Part shown: one piece after another, positions 45,241 to 58,189 of the stretch
Numbering within the stretch: the first letter of the stretch is position 1
How the letters are laid out: every line of letters begins with the position of its first letter
Source: Dipteronia dyeriana
Lineage: Eukaryota; Streptophyta; Magnoliopsida; Sapindales; Sapindaceae
DNA: 64,000 nucleotides
Direction of reading: 5' to 3'
Assembly (NCBI GenBank): GCA_032871835.1
Contig: CM065297.1
Coordinates: 88,495,052 to 88,559,051, forward strand
The notes under the pieces: generated by a model
The model's database searches: none
Told to the model about the DNA's origin: nothing
Seen by the model: only the letters and a program-made list of their open reading frames with translations
Program-made: the position numbers and the translations under genes

Positions 45241-45910
45241 ATCTTGAAACAGAGGCAAGTGGTACCTGTGTTTCATACTCGATTGCTACCCAAACGTTGC
45301 ATCAAGGCTCACCACGATCATACGTTCGATTCCTTATGCAAGTCATTGAAGACGTCTCCTAGTTTTATCTGTATAAAGGTTTGCCGAATCATTAAGCTCT
45401 GAGTTGCTTAACACAGCTACGTAACTCACCGGGGTTTTCCTAATGGTGTCTCGAGCTGTTTTCCATAATCTGGTACATCGGGTTTACCTTTTGGCTAAGG
45501 TCTTGGTGGACCTTGCTCGGCTGACATGCTCCTTTAACCTTTTCCACCATTCTGGATTTTTACCAAATTAATGGCCCCGAGCATTTTATTTTATGTTATT
45601 ATGCGCTCACTCTTTTCATATGTTCTTATTATCATATGCTTAATCTTTCCAAATGTTTTTATTATCATATGCTTGGATTTCTGTAATTGGGTTTTTATTC
45701 ATAATTCTACAACACTAACAATATGGAAAAAGGTTGCTAAGAATAAGTTACTAAAAAATATCCTGACTAAAAAGCAATAAAGCGAGTTTCAAGGATAGAA
45801 AATCTTTAAATATTGGGCATTGCATGGTCAGGGTAAAACCCCTTCGTTAGATCGGGGAATCCAATATGCTTCATGGCCGGTTATCCCTTCAATCTTGTAT
45901 GGGCCTTCCC
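45241..45910. other. Tat element spacer between repeat and pol
   Basis: This is non-coding and no domain was found. It presumably holds the 3' ends of both converging transcripts. Confidence 0.45.
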
Positions 45911-45919
45911 ACTTGTCAG

Positions 45920-47023
45920 CTAATGAGCCCGCGGCTTTATTTTTTTTTTCAACGATACTTTTCTGAGTACCAGGTCTCTTATTTGGAACCTCCTAACCCT
46001 GACATGAGAGTTATAGTGCCTAGCTACTCTTTGTTGATACGCTGTATTTCGCACTTGGGATTTCTCCATTTTTTCTTCTAACTCATCTAGGCCTTGTAGT
46101 AGCATATCAACATTATGATCTTCATCATATAGCCTGACTCTGGGCGACATGTACGATGTTTCTGTCAGGATAACATCCTTAGTTCCGAATGCCAAGGAAA
46201 ACAGTTTTTCTCCTGTTGAAGTCCTTGAAGTCGTCCGATAAGCCCATAATACTTCAAGAAGTTTTTCGACCCAACTGCCATTTTTGGCATCTAGCTTCGC
46301 TTTGAGTGTGTGCTTGATGATTTTGATCACTGCTGCAGTTTGTCCACTTGTTTGAGGGTGGGCAGGTGTGGCATAATAATTTGTAATATGGTAATCATTG
46401 CACAGTTGTCTGAACTTTTGATTGTCAAATTGGGTGCCATTGTCAGTGATAATAATGTTCGGGACTCCAAACCTGTAGAGTATATTTTTCTTCACAAAGT
46501 TTGTGATATTTTCTTTCGTGATGTGTACTAGCGCTTCAGCTTCTACCCACTTCGTGAAATAATCATCAGCTACAATTGTGTGCTTAGCTCCACCCCTCGT
46601 TCATGTTGGCATTGGACCAATTAAGTCTAGTCCCCACATGGTGAATGACCATGGGGATGTGAGGCTTCTAAGTTGTTCAGAGGACTGCCGAATATCATTG
46701 GCGATCCTTTGGCAAGCATTGCAACTTTCTGAACATCGTTGTGCATCCAAGAACAAAGAAGGCCAATAAAAGCCTTGCCTGAGTACCTTGTGTGCCAAAC
46801 TTCTGCCTCATGTATGATTCCTGCATACTCTATCATGGATTTCCTGTAGTATCCGGTGTGCATCATCATTTGACATGTACCTTTGGAGTGTTCGAGAAAA
46901 CCCTCTTCTGTATAATTCTCCTCTAATCATAGTGTATCTTGCTGACCTATATCTGACGCGTTTTGCCTCCAAAGGGTCTTCTGAGAGTATATCTTCCTCC
47001 AAGTACTTTTTTAGCTGAGTCAT
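45920..47023 (-). pseudogene. Tat integrase
   Basis: The HHCC finger lies near 46940-46690 in two frames (YRRGFSRTLQRY; AHKVLRQGFYWPS, then CNACQR). The core has its first Asp in WGLDLIGPMPT (about 46610) and its second in IITDNGTQF (about 46435). The Glu expected in the following G-Q block is gone: 46322-46345 reads GQTAAVIK. The C-terminal part includes WAYRTTSRTSTGE and a basic tail. A frameshift joins 46601 to 46495. Integrase would insert the cDNA; this copy lacks a catalytic acid. Confidence 0.88.
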
Positions 47024-47050
47024 CCAATCGTCTGGCGGTGTTCAGATTTC

Positions 47051-48093
47051 TTAGACTTCAAAGTCTTTTGGCTCAACAATACTTGGCCTGGGAAGATGTG
47101 CGACAGAGATATTCTTTGGTCTGATTGTGGTTGTTGTTGATGCTAGTTTGGACAGGGCATCTGCTTTTTCATTTTCTTCCTGAGGGATCTGGAAAATCCT
47201 ATATTCCTTGAACCGTTGGAGGGGTTGTTTTGCTATGCTCAAATAATCCATCATACTTTCATCTCTGTCCTGATATTCGTCTAAAACTTGGTTGACAACT
47301 ACCTGTGAGTCACTAAAAATTTCATCTTCATTAACTCTGAGTGAAAACTCTAAGTCTTGCCTGCAATGCCTCATATTCGGCTTGGTTATTTGTTTCTTTG
47401 AAATCGAATCTCATGGCACATTCAACATCATCTTCTTCTAGGGTGCATACCACGATCCTCGCCCCGCTGCCTTGAGTGTTCGATGAGCCGTCAACATACA
47501 ATTTCCATGGAAGATTTCTACCCACCATTCTTTTTGCTTCTAAGTCAGGTTCTGTGAATTCTACTACAAAATCTGCCACTGCTTGGCCATTTAGTGATAT
47601 CTTGGGCTCGTATTTAATATCGAACTCGCTCAGCTCAATTGCCCATTTGGTTAATTTTCCTGAAATCTCAAGTTTTTAAAGAATTAGTTTAAGTGGCAAT
47701 CGGTGTAAACCTTGATTGCATGTGCCTAAAAATATAGCCTTAACTTCCTTGTTGTCGAGATTAAAGCTAGAGCCATCTTTTCTGCTTGAGAATATCTGGT
47801 TTCAACTGGAAAAATGCCTTATTGGTATAGTATACCGGCTTTTGTATTCTGACCTCAGTTCGGACTAGGGCTGAACTCACTGCAAACTCTGTTAGTGACA
47901 AGTACAGGTAAGATACTTCTTCTTCCTTAGGTTTTGAGAGAATGGCTGTCTGCCCTAAATACTCTTTTATCTTCTAAAATGCATGTTCACATTCTGTATT
48001 CCATTCATGCCCCTTCCCTTTTTTCATTATCTTAAAGAATGGAGCACATTTATTTGTAGCCTTCGAAATGAACCTGCCAAGGGAAGCTAAGCA
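47051..48093 (-). pseudogene. Tat RNase H, connection and second (archaeal-type) RNase H
   Basis: The first, Ty3-type RNase H (about 48090-47700) is barely readable. Its end reads LTKWAIELSEFDIKYEPK and AVADFVVEFTEP. The second RNase H starts WKLYVDGSSNTQGSGARIV with NNQAEYEAL (47579-47331) and continues after a frame change with ESMMDYLSIAKQPLQRFKEY and NEKADALSKLAS. Two RNase H domains in tandem are diagnostic for the Tat lineage among gypsy elements. Confidence 0.85.
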
Positions 48094-48933
48094 TCACGTC
48101 AAATGTTGTACCTCCTTTAAGGTTCTTGGAGAAGTCATTTTATGGAGTGCTTCAATCTTCAAGGGATTTACTTTGATCCCCTTTTGGTGCACTAGAAAAC
48201 CGAGGAATTTTCCCAAAGGAACCCCGAATAGGCACTTTTTTAGATTTAACTTCATCTGGTACCTTCTCAGGACATCAAATGTTCCGCGCACGTTCGAAGC
48301 ATGTTTAGTTGCAGTGACACATTTGGTTAACATGTTGTCTATGTAGACTTCCATGCTGCTTCCTGTTTGGCGGGCAAAAATTCTGTTAACTAATATTTGA
48401 TATGTGGCCCCAGCATTTTTCAAACCAAAGGGCATTACTGTATAACAGTATAGACTTTGGTCGGTCATGAATGTTGTCTTTTTTTCATCCGCTTTATTCA
48501 TCTGGATCTAATTGTATCCTGAATAGACATCCATAAAACTGAGCAATTCATGACATGATGTAGCATCGACCAATTGGTCTATTCTCGGGAGTGGAAAACT
48601 ATCTTTTGGGCAGGCTTTGTTCACATATGTGAAATCCATGCACATTCTCCTTTGGCCATTAGTCTTTTGGACCAAAACTATATTTGCCACCCACTGAGGA
48701 TAGTTGATTTCTCTGATTAATCCTACAACGAGTAACTTTTCTACCTTCTGATTAATTGCCCGACTCCTTTTGAGGTTAAAAGACCTTCTTTTCTGAATCA
48801 CAGGTCTTACATTCGGATCTACAGCTAGGTGGTGAGATATCACTTGCATGTCTATCCCCATCATGTCTTCGTGACTCCTTATGAACACGTATTTGTATTC
48901 TTTGAGCAAATTGATAAGATCTAGCTTGACCAT
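48094..48933 (-). pseudogene. Tat reverse transcriptase
   Basis: RT begins after MVKLDLINLLKEYKYVF. It runs through QKRRSFNLKRSRAINQKVEK, WVANIVLVQKTNGQRRMCMD and FPLPRIDQLVD. SFMDVYSGYN holds the first catalytic Asp and is followed at once by a TAG stop (about 48505). It resumes with FMTDQSLYCYTVMPFGLKNA. The active-site block at 48334-48345 reads YIDN instead of YxDD, so one metal-binding Asp is lost. It would copy the element RNA but is inactive. Confidence 0.9.
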
Positions 48934-49187
48934 CTCTTTTAAATCGGCTCCAATTTTGACCTTCCTATTCGGCTTGTATTACTTTAAGACCACCTCTTTG
49001 TTGGTTCATTTTTTGACGTTTCATGTTCCTCCTTAGGGTCAAACTCGGAAAACAATGATTCTCCTTGATTAATCTAATCCGGTTGAGTTAAAGTGCATAT
49101 TTGGTGTTCACTGTTATATATGTCTTTGTAAACTAAGAGATTAGCTCTTCTGGCCATTTTCTGCGACCCTTTGATTGTTCCTACTCC

Positions 49188-49499
49188 TCACTCAGTTGAG
49201 AACTTGATCATAAGGGCGTAGGTAGCTGTTACCGCTCTTGTTTTGTTCAGGAAAGGCCGACCTAGTAGTGCATTATAAGACCAGTTGTCCAGATCTACCA
49301 CCACAAAGTCGAGTAGCACTGTTTTCTGGCAGGGTGCTACTTCAATCTTCAGGGGCAATTTCGTTGTTCCAAAAGACCTAACCTCGAATCCTCTGAATCC
49401 TCTGAGTGGGGTATGGAAAGGTTGCAAGTCCTTTCGATCCAATCTGAGTTGATCATAAACTGCCAAATTGAGGATGTCTGCAGAGCTACCATTGTCCAC
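49188..49499 (-). pseudogene. Tat aspartic protease
   Basis: The active-site block reads MDNGSSADILNLAVYDQL and the flap side VVVDLDNWSYNALLGRPFLN, as in Tat protease. It would process Gag-Pol. It is separated from Gag by about 450 bp of broken frames and from RT by 250 bp. Confidence 0.85.
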
Positions 49500-49965
49500 T
49501 ATAATCCCCCTGGCCTCTCTATGGCCAATCCGTGCACTAATGACGAGAGTTTCATTTGGTCGGAAGTCGACCCCGTGTGAGTCAGCTTCAGTGGAATTAA
49601 CATCGAAATTCTATCTTGCTTTCATTGCTTCTCGAATTTCTCAAGTCTGTTCTCGATTACTCTTCCCAGTTGATGGTCCTCCGAAGATGGTCTGTATAGC
49701 TCCACTCTCCTCAAGATTGGCCTTTTTATTCCGACCATAGTTATGATCTCCCGTCTTGGTGTCTTTCTGAGTTTCAGACTTCTCGTCTTTCTTCAAGATT
49801 ACATTTTGTAGATTTCCTTCTCGGATAAGGGTTTTTATATAGTCTCTGAGTTGGTAACATTTGGATGTCCGTGACTGATTTCTTTATGGAATCTGTAATA
49901 CTTCGTCGTGTCTCGTCGGGGAAATTATTACTGTCGATGTGGCTCCTTTACCAGACTCTTCTTTT

Positions 49966-51466
49966 CTAGTATTGCCAGGATCTATTCCTGTCATTTTTGA
50001 AGCGGGGTGTAGTTCGCGTACTTTTCTTGAAATTTTTCCCTGATTTGGTCAGTATTACGTCCACTTCCCTCATCTTTGCTTCTCTCTGTACAAGTTCCTT
50101 TCTATTTCCCTTTATAGTTTTGTTACTTTGACTCGGCATCTTTTTATTCGGGTCTACCCCCATGCATGTAACTACCTCCTGTCGCCAACTCTTCTTCTTC
50201 TGCCAAGGCATATCTACATGTCATATCTATCATATCTGCATATCTAGTTAAATAAGCTCTTCTTAAATTAAAAGACAACCGCCCATTCTGTAAGTTATTT
50301 ATGAATGCAAGGATTATTGCTTCATCATTTTCACTGCCAATTTCTGAGACCGCCTGGCCGAATCTTCCTAGATACTTCTTTAGCAAATCATCTTTCCCTT
50401 GTTTCAGCTGAGAAAGGTATGTCATCGACTTTTTCCTGTGTACATTCCGTATAAATTATCGTGAGAAGCTTCTACTCAACTCACTGAAACTCTCAATACT
50501 TGCCTGAGGCAATCTCCCAAACCATCTTGAACCTGTATCCCCGAGAGTTTGTAGGAAATTGAGGCACAACAAAGGATCATTGTGGGCAAACTAGGTCATG
50601 GCGCTCTTATATAATCTGACATGCTCTTTAGGATCTGTATCCTTTTTGAATTTTTCCACATGTGGCATCCTGAATTTCTCTGGGAATGACGTTTGCAAAA
50701 TGTTTCTAGTAAAAGGGCTATCAGAATTGTCATCAGATAACTCATTATATCCATATCGCCTAATCAATGCGTCTATTTGACGCCTGTTATTCTCAACTTC
50801 TCGGGTCAGGCTCTGAATCACGACATCTCTGTCATCCATCGGGTCTCCCCGATGGCTGACCCATAGTGTGGCTGTCATATCTGTCATAATCTACTTTTCA
50901 TCTTGCCTCCGAGTCTTATGAGCTAACCCTTGTAAGCTTGAGGTTCCATAGTGATGTTTAAGATGGTGACGGTCACTGTCTTCTGATGACAATGAACTAT
51001 CTCTTCACCAGTCGTATTTACAGTGCCTGTCATGGCCTACTTGATAGTGGCTTCATCTTTGGTGAGGATGTTCTTCTATAAGTGTTTCATGATCCTTGTC
51101 CCGGTTGGGCGTCGTATCCCCAGTCTGATTGGCAGGACCTAAGTTTCTAACGGCTGCTTGTACGTTTGGTTTCGGCCCAACTACAATCGATCGGAGCCTA
51201 TGAGGTGATGTCGGATTTGGGCACGCCTCTCCTACAGCAAACAGATCTACTTCTTCTTTCATTGCATCTGTCAATAGGTTTTACAACGCATCACGGAAAC
51301 AACAAGCTATCTCCTCGCTGGTAGGAGAGACTTGCTGGATGCCAGCCTGGGATATTGGTTGGTTTCCAACGGTTGATGTTGGATCTTAAGTGGTCCCGCC
51401 TATACGAGCATTATCTGGAGATTTTTGGATGTCCCTGAAACTGTCTCTACTTCCACTACCAGGCAT
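49966..51466 (-). pseudogene. Tat Gag
   Basis: The first ATG inside the 5' LTR is at 51466 (MPGSGSRDSFRDIQ) and is soon stopped near 51388. The N-terminal part continues at 51274-51053. The conserved capsid reads PFTRNILQTSFPEKFRMPHV and KDTDPKEHVRLYKSAMT (50731-50591), then, after frame breaks, LSQLKQGKDDLLKKYLGRFG and LRRAYLTRYADMIDM (50425-50144). A basic tail ends near 49966. I see no zinc knuckle. Confidence 0.85.
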
Positions 51467-51512
51467 CACTTAAATAGATTAAAGGTTCACGTTCCCTCCT
51501 TCTAGCACCAAT

Positions 51513-52377
51513 TGTTGACGTCGATTTCTCGATTGGTCAAGAAAGTCAACAAGCTTGGTTTGATTATGACCTGTCATAAGAGAAAGAGAAAGAGAATGCA
51601 ATTGAAGTTATTATGACACGAGTATACATGGTAAAACTCCGGTGATCGGAGAAACATCCACGGGTTGTTGAGTGCACAACCAAGCTAAATCCACTATTGA
51701 ATAATAAATTACACCACTCGATATCTTTTGCCTCTCTCTTACAGTGATTTCTTTTCTGATTCTATCCTCTCTCCTACCTAATGGGATTTAGGGGTCTATT
51801 TATATGTGTATAGAACCCTAATCATTGTTACATAAGTAAAAAAAACTGATTGTATTTGACTAGAATTTTGATTCCTTTTCGTGGTCGTCTGTCTTATTTC
51901 CTATTTATGAGATCTCGTGTATTGAAATAGGATCTTCATTGGATTCTAGTTGTACAGTCCTTTTAGGCCTGATTTCTTGATTAGCGTGCAGTATTCTAGA
52001 AGAGTAGAGTTGTTGCCTGATTTGGACTCTTCCTGTTTGGTGTTTTATCCTTTTAGAAACTCTTTCAATTCTCTCATCCTCTGATACGGGGAATGAGACA
52101 GATGCTCTGCGTATCAGGGTATGATTCTAGATTCCTTCTTGGGCTTATTCTCGTATGTGAATCGTGTATTGAAAATTTTATTCGGCCCTCTTATGTTGTC
52201 CCGTGTGGAACTGAACGTGCCGAGTACCTGTATTTGGGCTTACTCGGGTTCTTGTTCCTTAGTAATGTCATGGATGGTATCTTCTAGATGTCAGCTCGGA
52301 TGCTCATCTGGCAATCTGTTTAAAGGATTGCCTTACCTGTCAGAGACGTGCACATTCAATGAAATTTACATATAACA
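51513..52377 (-). repeat. 5' LTR of the Tat element
   Basis: This 865 bp copy has TGTTGACGTCG...ATAACA ends. Just inside, the minus strand reads TGGTGCTAGAAGGAGGG, probably the primer site; I cannot assign the tRNA. It differs from the 3' LTR by many substitutions, several percent by eye. Confidence 0.92.
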
Positions 52378-52622
52378 AATATCTATTGGGGCAAAAATTG
52401 TTCGTCCCTAAAAAGTTTAACATTATTTTTTTGGAAAAAAAAATAAAAAAAATGAAATTATATAGGTTATTTTGTTGAGACAAAAATAATATTTATTGTT
52501 GATAATGATTTATCGGGATTATATTTTTTAATTTTTATCTTTAATTGTTAAATTGTTTTCTAAGAGACAAAGATCATAATTAAATTTGCTTAACTTTTTA
52601 TATTAATTACTATAGATTAATT

Positions 52623-52661
<39 letters not shown>

Positions 52662-52869
52662 TTTCAAAAATATAATAAATAAAAATCTAAAATGCAAAAC
52701 TACTTTTTAGAAAAGTTGTACATTTATCATTCCCTTTGTGATAGGAATTCAAATATTACATTTGTCGATTAAATTGAAAAATATAAAGAAAATCTCTCTA
52801 TTCTGTATACGATTAACGATAGACCCTTTCATCTGACAATATATGATTTGAAAAAAACTAGTTTAATTA

Positions 52870-53229
52870 GGGTCCGTCCTGTAAGCGTTTTTCAGTTGCT
52901 GTTTTTCGAAAATAAAAATGAAAATGAAAACAGTATTTTTGTTTTCATTTTCGATTTCTAAAAACGCGTATAGTAGCAAATACTGAAAGCTGTATTTTGA
53001 AAATGAAAACGGAAAAAACGCTTCTGGCAGGTTAACCGAAAACTATCAAAAATTGAAATATCAATTTTAATATTTTGTTTAATATTATTACAACTATAAA
53101 CAAATTGATTAAATAATTAACAAATATAATTTTTAAATTAAACAAAAGTAACACATCAAAAATTAATTCAAAAAAACATATCAAAAAAATTAATTAATCA
53201 AAACTAAACTCTTAAATTATAAATAAATA

Positions 53230-53267
<38 letters not shown>

Positions 53268-54217
53268 AAAAATATAATTGTATATATTATATTAATACAT
53301 ATATACATATTATAATAGAATATGAAATATTATTACATATATTATAATTTATATTATAATAATACATATATTATTTTATATATTAAAAATTATTATATTT
53401 TTTATATATGAAATATTATTATATTTTTATATTACATTTTTATATATAATAATACATAATATATGACATTATATCCTCTGTAAATATATAATATTTGATT
53501 ATATATATATAGTATTAATATACATATATAAATAATAATATTATATATAATATATATTATATTATAGTATATTATTTCATAATATTTACATAATTATAAA
53601 ATATTATATATTATAATATATAATATTTTGTATAATATTTATATTACTATATGAATATTAATATATGTTTACAATATTTTATATTAATTTACTAATTATG
53701 TAAATATTATAATATTTTATATTTTATATAATATTTATATATAGTATTATAATATTATATATATTATATATTATAATATATATAAACTATATTATAATAT
53801 TATATATATATATATATATGATATATATTATATATTCTATATTAATATTCTATAATATTTTATATTATAATATACATAAAATATATTATATATATATAAG
53901 AGGGGCACTTTGGTAATTTAAAAATCTTGTTCTGTCTTGTCCTATTTATATCAAACGCATAACAGTACAATTAATAATTTAAGATTTTTTTTATAATATA
54001 TATAAAAATAGTGAAAAAGAAAATGGAAAACAAAAACGAAAAACGAAAAACATGTATTTTGTGTTTTTCAAATCTTTCACTTTTAACACTGATTTTGTTT
54101 TTCGTTTTTTTTTGTTTTTTGAAAATAAAATGAAAAACGGTTAACGAATGCATTTTCGAAATCGTTTTTGAAAAATAAAAATGAAAACGGACTGAAAAAC
54201 AGCTGCAGGACGGGGCC
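52870..54217. mobile_element. PIF/Harbinger-like non-autonomous element, 1.35 kb
   Basis: The ends are GGGTCCGTCCTG and, inverted, GGCCCCGTCCTG, 10 of 12 identical, with TTA on both sides (52867-52869 and 54218-54220). The next 60 bases of each end match those of the element at 11684-12551. The core (53230-53890) is almost pure A/T with many tatata and ataatatt blocks and would fold readily. No transposase is present. Confidence 0.82.
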
Positions 54218-54604
54218 TTAAATTTTACAATAAACGTTTTTTAACAAGAAAAGAAATTATTGGAATTAATCTATAATAAAAATATAATAACATATAGAGG
54301 TTATATATAAACAATATGCTTTAATTAATAAATTTGAAGCAGTAACAAAGTGGATAAGCTTTGCTTCAGTTTCAGGTGAGTGGTAATGCTGGTGGTGAGC
54401 GAAAAATTAAATGAGGCTCGATTGTGATGGGAGGGTTGTGATGAGAGTGAGATGTGGGACGAAATTAAAATTCATCCTTAAAAGTTGAGACGGAAGGATG
54501 AGGCGACCCATATGAGGCGACGGAATTTGAGACGAATTTTTTTCGTCCCAATAGGTCTATAGGGACGAATTTCGAGCAAATATACCTTTTTTCTTATAGT
54601 GTTA

Positions 54605-54849
54605 CCTATGGACCAGGTAGCGACACCTGTGCTTGCAAAATGAACCTCTAAAGTTCTACTCTTTCATTCTCTTGATTTGCGGCATAAACATTACAAAAAA
54701 ACCACCTCCCTCATAAGTTTTGTAAACACGCCTGACACAATAATACACCTTTCATTACTAATACATGCCTTAACTTCGAAAAGGTCTTCATTCCATGACG
54801 TAATCATACCACCGGTTGACCTATTAGCGTCCACCCCAACTCTTTTAGA
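54605..54849 (-). pseudogene. L1-type LINE endonuclease, N-terminal side
   Basis: On the minus strand this reads TGGMITSWNEDLFEVKACIS and NERCIIVSGVF, the block around the Gly-Gly and Trp motifs of L1 endonucleases. It ends at the CACTA target site, where the frame joins 37915. The 5' side is cut by the LTR at 54850. It is the displaced front part of the LINE at 36275-37915. Confidence 0.65.
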
Positions 54850-55496
54850 TGATGCAATATTTTTAATCTTAATATATTTAAAAGATTTGTTCGTTCACTG
54901 AGATCAGTGATTCAAAATAGTTGAACTAATTAACTCGATTAACCCTTACTAAATGCAATAAAAGTTGAAGGCATAATGCTTGTCTTGGATTGGTATTCTA
55001 ATTCACTAATATGCAAGAATCTAATAAACTAAATGACACAAAAGCTCATGCGAAATATGAATAAGAGGGAAACGCTAGGGAATCAATTCTACCTAATTGA
55101 ACTACTCAATGTAATCAACAAGTCTCATTAAAGCACTGAAATCCAAGTGATAGGGTTTGTTTCATGAAGCACTTAATCCTTCCCATTACTCACACACGGT
55201 CATGTAATAAGCAATGGTTAGAATTAATTTTTAATTAAAACTCTAAACCAAATCACACATAGCATGGTCATGCCCATGAAAATTTTCTCAATTATTAAGC
55301 TTATAATTAAAGATTAAATGGGATGGTCACCCACATCTAACCCTCAACATCATATATAAACTAATCCTAACACAAACATTCATTGAGGTCTCATTTGAAT
55401 ATAAGTAAAGAAATTAGAGCAAGTATTTCAATAAAAGAGACTAACAATGAATTTAATTAAAAACTATTAGACTATAGGACTACAAGAGTTGTTCAA
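54850..55496 (-). repeat. 3' LTR of the Athila-like element, visible minimum
   Basis: It aligns with 63357-64000. The true end lies further right but cannot be set because the partner copy is cut by the window. The stretch to about 56100 may still be LTR. Confidence 0.8.
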
Positions 55497-58189
55497 CCGG
55501 TTACATTAATTCTCTAACTTAAAGATTAGTTACACTTCAAGAAAAAGAAATAAAACAAAGAAGAGTTAAAGAAGAAACCTAAGTTGGTCATTTGAGGTTC
55601 CTTGATTTGTAAGCTTCCTCTTCTTGCTTTCCAAGATTCCAAGATGGATGGAGGAATGAAAGTGTTCAAGGAAGGTGATGGACGGGTAAAAGTTTCCAAA
55701 AGTTTGTGTGACTAAAGTTATGTCACCAAAATCAGAGATGGGTATTTATATGGGTCCAAATATAGGTCAGGAATCAACCTAGAAACGCGTGCTGGCACAT
55801 TGTCACCTCTCTGAATGCCGTGGTCGCCCATGATGACAATTCGACTGCGACACTTTGCTTCTTTGATCCGCATCTTTTTTCCAGGAAAAACTTCGAGCGA
55901 AAAAGGTTAGCAAAGTTGTTGTCGTTGATGTGTCGCGGTCTCCCATGACAATGCACCATGACTGCGGCAGCTCGTGCCTTTTTATCCAAGTTGCCAATTT
56001 CCAGCTCTTTGGGTCCCAACTTCATCCATATCTCCCATATGATGCCCCTAATATAAAATCTAGTAAAAACACTTAATCGAGCCATTAATCACTTGATTTT
56101 ACCCGAGAATTAGGCAATAAGCATAGGCAGGGGGACTCGAAATCTATTGTTATCATGGCTCGATCAACACCCTTAAACCTAGCCTTTTGCTCATCCTCGA
56201 GCAAAATCAAGAGAAAACAACAAAAACAAACAAACAAGTAAACAACACGAAGACTTGAAAAAAACAAAAGATATTCGAACAACAATAACTCAAAATCCGC
56301 ATTTTCAACTGGTGATGAGATGCAAAGAAGTGTGGATTAGAAGAGTAGACACATACAAAACATTCTCAAGCAACTCGAAGGCACTCACAGGATAATCGAA
56401 CAACACGAATCCCACGCCGAGAGTGCTCTCGTGTCGGGAACTACCCACTCTCACACCTCGAGCATAATTGACTTTGACTCTAAACCTCACATGGACATTT
56501 TCTTTTCTTTCCTCTCGAAGTCCTAAGTTCACACTCATGCAAAGTATGCAAGGATAGAGTTATGCATGAGAATCAAATACTTGCATACAATAAGAATGAA
56601 ACGTTATTATTTTGATGAACTAGCCTAGGAAATGAACAAAATGCCATGAACATGGAAAATCATATTTCAACAAACATTCCCAATCTAGATTTCATAGTAG
56701 ATCATTTAGGTATTCCGTTTGGTTGTAATGGGGTCATTGGATGAGATATGGTGAACAAAGAATAGGTAATGGAATTCAAAAGTCACCAATCATGCTAAGA
56801 CTCTACATGATACACATAATAATTTAGCTCTAATTGTATCACTTGACACTAGTGATTAGGCTTGACTTTTCATTACACTTATGCTATACATGAATACTCT
56901 ACTAGTGAGTACTTTACAATTACATACAAGACTCTTATTCCCTTTTTCTTTTCTTTTTTTAAATTTTTTTCTAGCACTTTAAGCTCATAAGTGCACATTT
57001 TTGCACTTTTACATATTTGAGCATTCTGTCTTGCACATCTATTAATATGGCCTAAGTACACACCACTCTTCATATTTAGAGTTTTTCTACCTTTCAACCA
57101 TAACACAACACATCGTAACAAGATTGGCAATAATGGTAGGCACGTTGTCACGGGGTGAGAATTTCATCTATGACAACGTGCTTAGGTTTAGGCTATATGG
57201 TGTAATGTGGTTCCAAAAGAAAGGTAAGTGGTTGGCCTCAAAATTGGCTTGGAGGCACACAAATAGGGATAAGGAATGTGTTTAGGCTAATTTGAGTAAA
57301 ATCATTTCCACCATTTCATCTATCAAGGGAATGTAAGTATCCATCAAGCAATCCATAAATATAATGCAATGTGATGTCCTATGGCAATTGATGTGCATGA
57401 CGAGATAAGTGTTTAAGATGAAACAATGATAACACTCAAATGCGCTTTTTAAGGCTTGTGTTTGTGAACTCATTAGGTGGTCTCCACTATTAGAAGAAGG
57501 TGATTAAGCATCGAGTTCCCTCAACTTGACCATAAAAGGATGGGACAAGCCCATCAAGTGCAAGTGAGACCCTAGAGCGACAACAAGATGTTCAATCGAG
57601 CACATTATACATGAATAAACTCTCACATAAACATACAATCAAAGCATCACACCCAAGCTACTTGAAGCTCGAAAATTTTGCCATGCGACTATTTTTGATC
57701 GATTTGACCGAACCCAAAATTTGGACTCAAAATGGAATAAAAAATTTGACTCAAAAATAAAATTTAGGACTCAATAAAACCAAAACGACAGAAACCGGTG
57801 TCGACACCCCCAAACCTAAACTCAATATTGTCCCCAATGTTGACAATGAGAGCCCGGCGAAAAGGTGCCTAAACCACAAGACAACACAATCCAACAAGAT
57901 AAAATAAAATAAAATGCATAAAAGCTTGATCAAGATGGCATAAAAAGCTCCTAATGGCAATTAAACATCAACCATAACACAATTCAGTGCACACTCTTAT
58001 TCTAAACAAAAATAAAACAAAACAAAACAAAAGAAATGATGCAAAAGTACCACTATGATAGAAATCAGATAATAAGAGTAATTAAAACAAGTACGAAATA
58101 TAACTGAAAGCAGTAAACAAGACAATACAAATCTAGCTAAACAGTACCAACTCAAAGCTAATAATGAGGTGGTAGTGGCGGTGGCCATA
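55497..58189. other. Athila-like element, rest of LTR and non-coding interior
   Basis: No domain was found. Two copies of the GTCGCGGTC palindrome family lie at 55808-55845 and 55926-55965, and a separate hairpin at 57140-57181. The open frames here lack family motifs. Confidence 0.5.
57140..57181. repeat. Perfect 11 bp inverted repeat
   Basis: gcacgttgtca (57140-57150) and tgacaacgtgc (57171-57181) are exact inverse complements with a 20 nt loop. Confidence 0.85.

Larger units (their letters stand above)
38292..52377 (-). mobile_element. Ty3/gypsy element of the Tat lineage, 14.1 kb
   Basis: LTRs at 38292-39161 and 51513-52377 share TGTTGACGTCG...ATAACA ends; the 3' LTR tip has one change. 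AATAT is duplicated exactly outside (38287-38291 and 52378-52382). On the minus strand gag, protease, RT, RNase H, a second RNase H and integrase follow in gypsy order. Between integrase and the 3' LTR lies an antisense gene on the plus strand. A second RNase H of the archaeal type and an extra antisense ORF are both known from the Tat/Ogre/Retand group. Stops, frameshifts and lost active-site residues show that it is dead. Confidence 0.93.
37919..54601. mobile_element. CACTA element, 16.7 kb including nested insertions
   Basis: The left end is CACTACAAGAAAATTAGG and the right end, inverted, CACTATAAGAAAAAAGG. TTA flanks both (37916-37918 and 54602-54604). Subterminal copies of attgggacgaa and its complement fill both ends (37945-38280 and 54480-54570). 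After removing the gypsy element (38292-52377) and the PIF-like element (52870-54217), only about 1.2 kb of CACTA is left and no transposase is visible. It is a non-autonomous element enlarged by later arrivals. It sits inside the LINE endonuclease. Confidence 0.9.
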
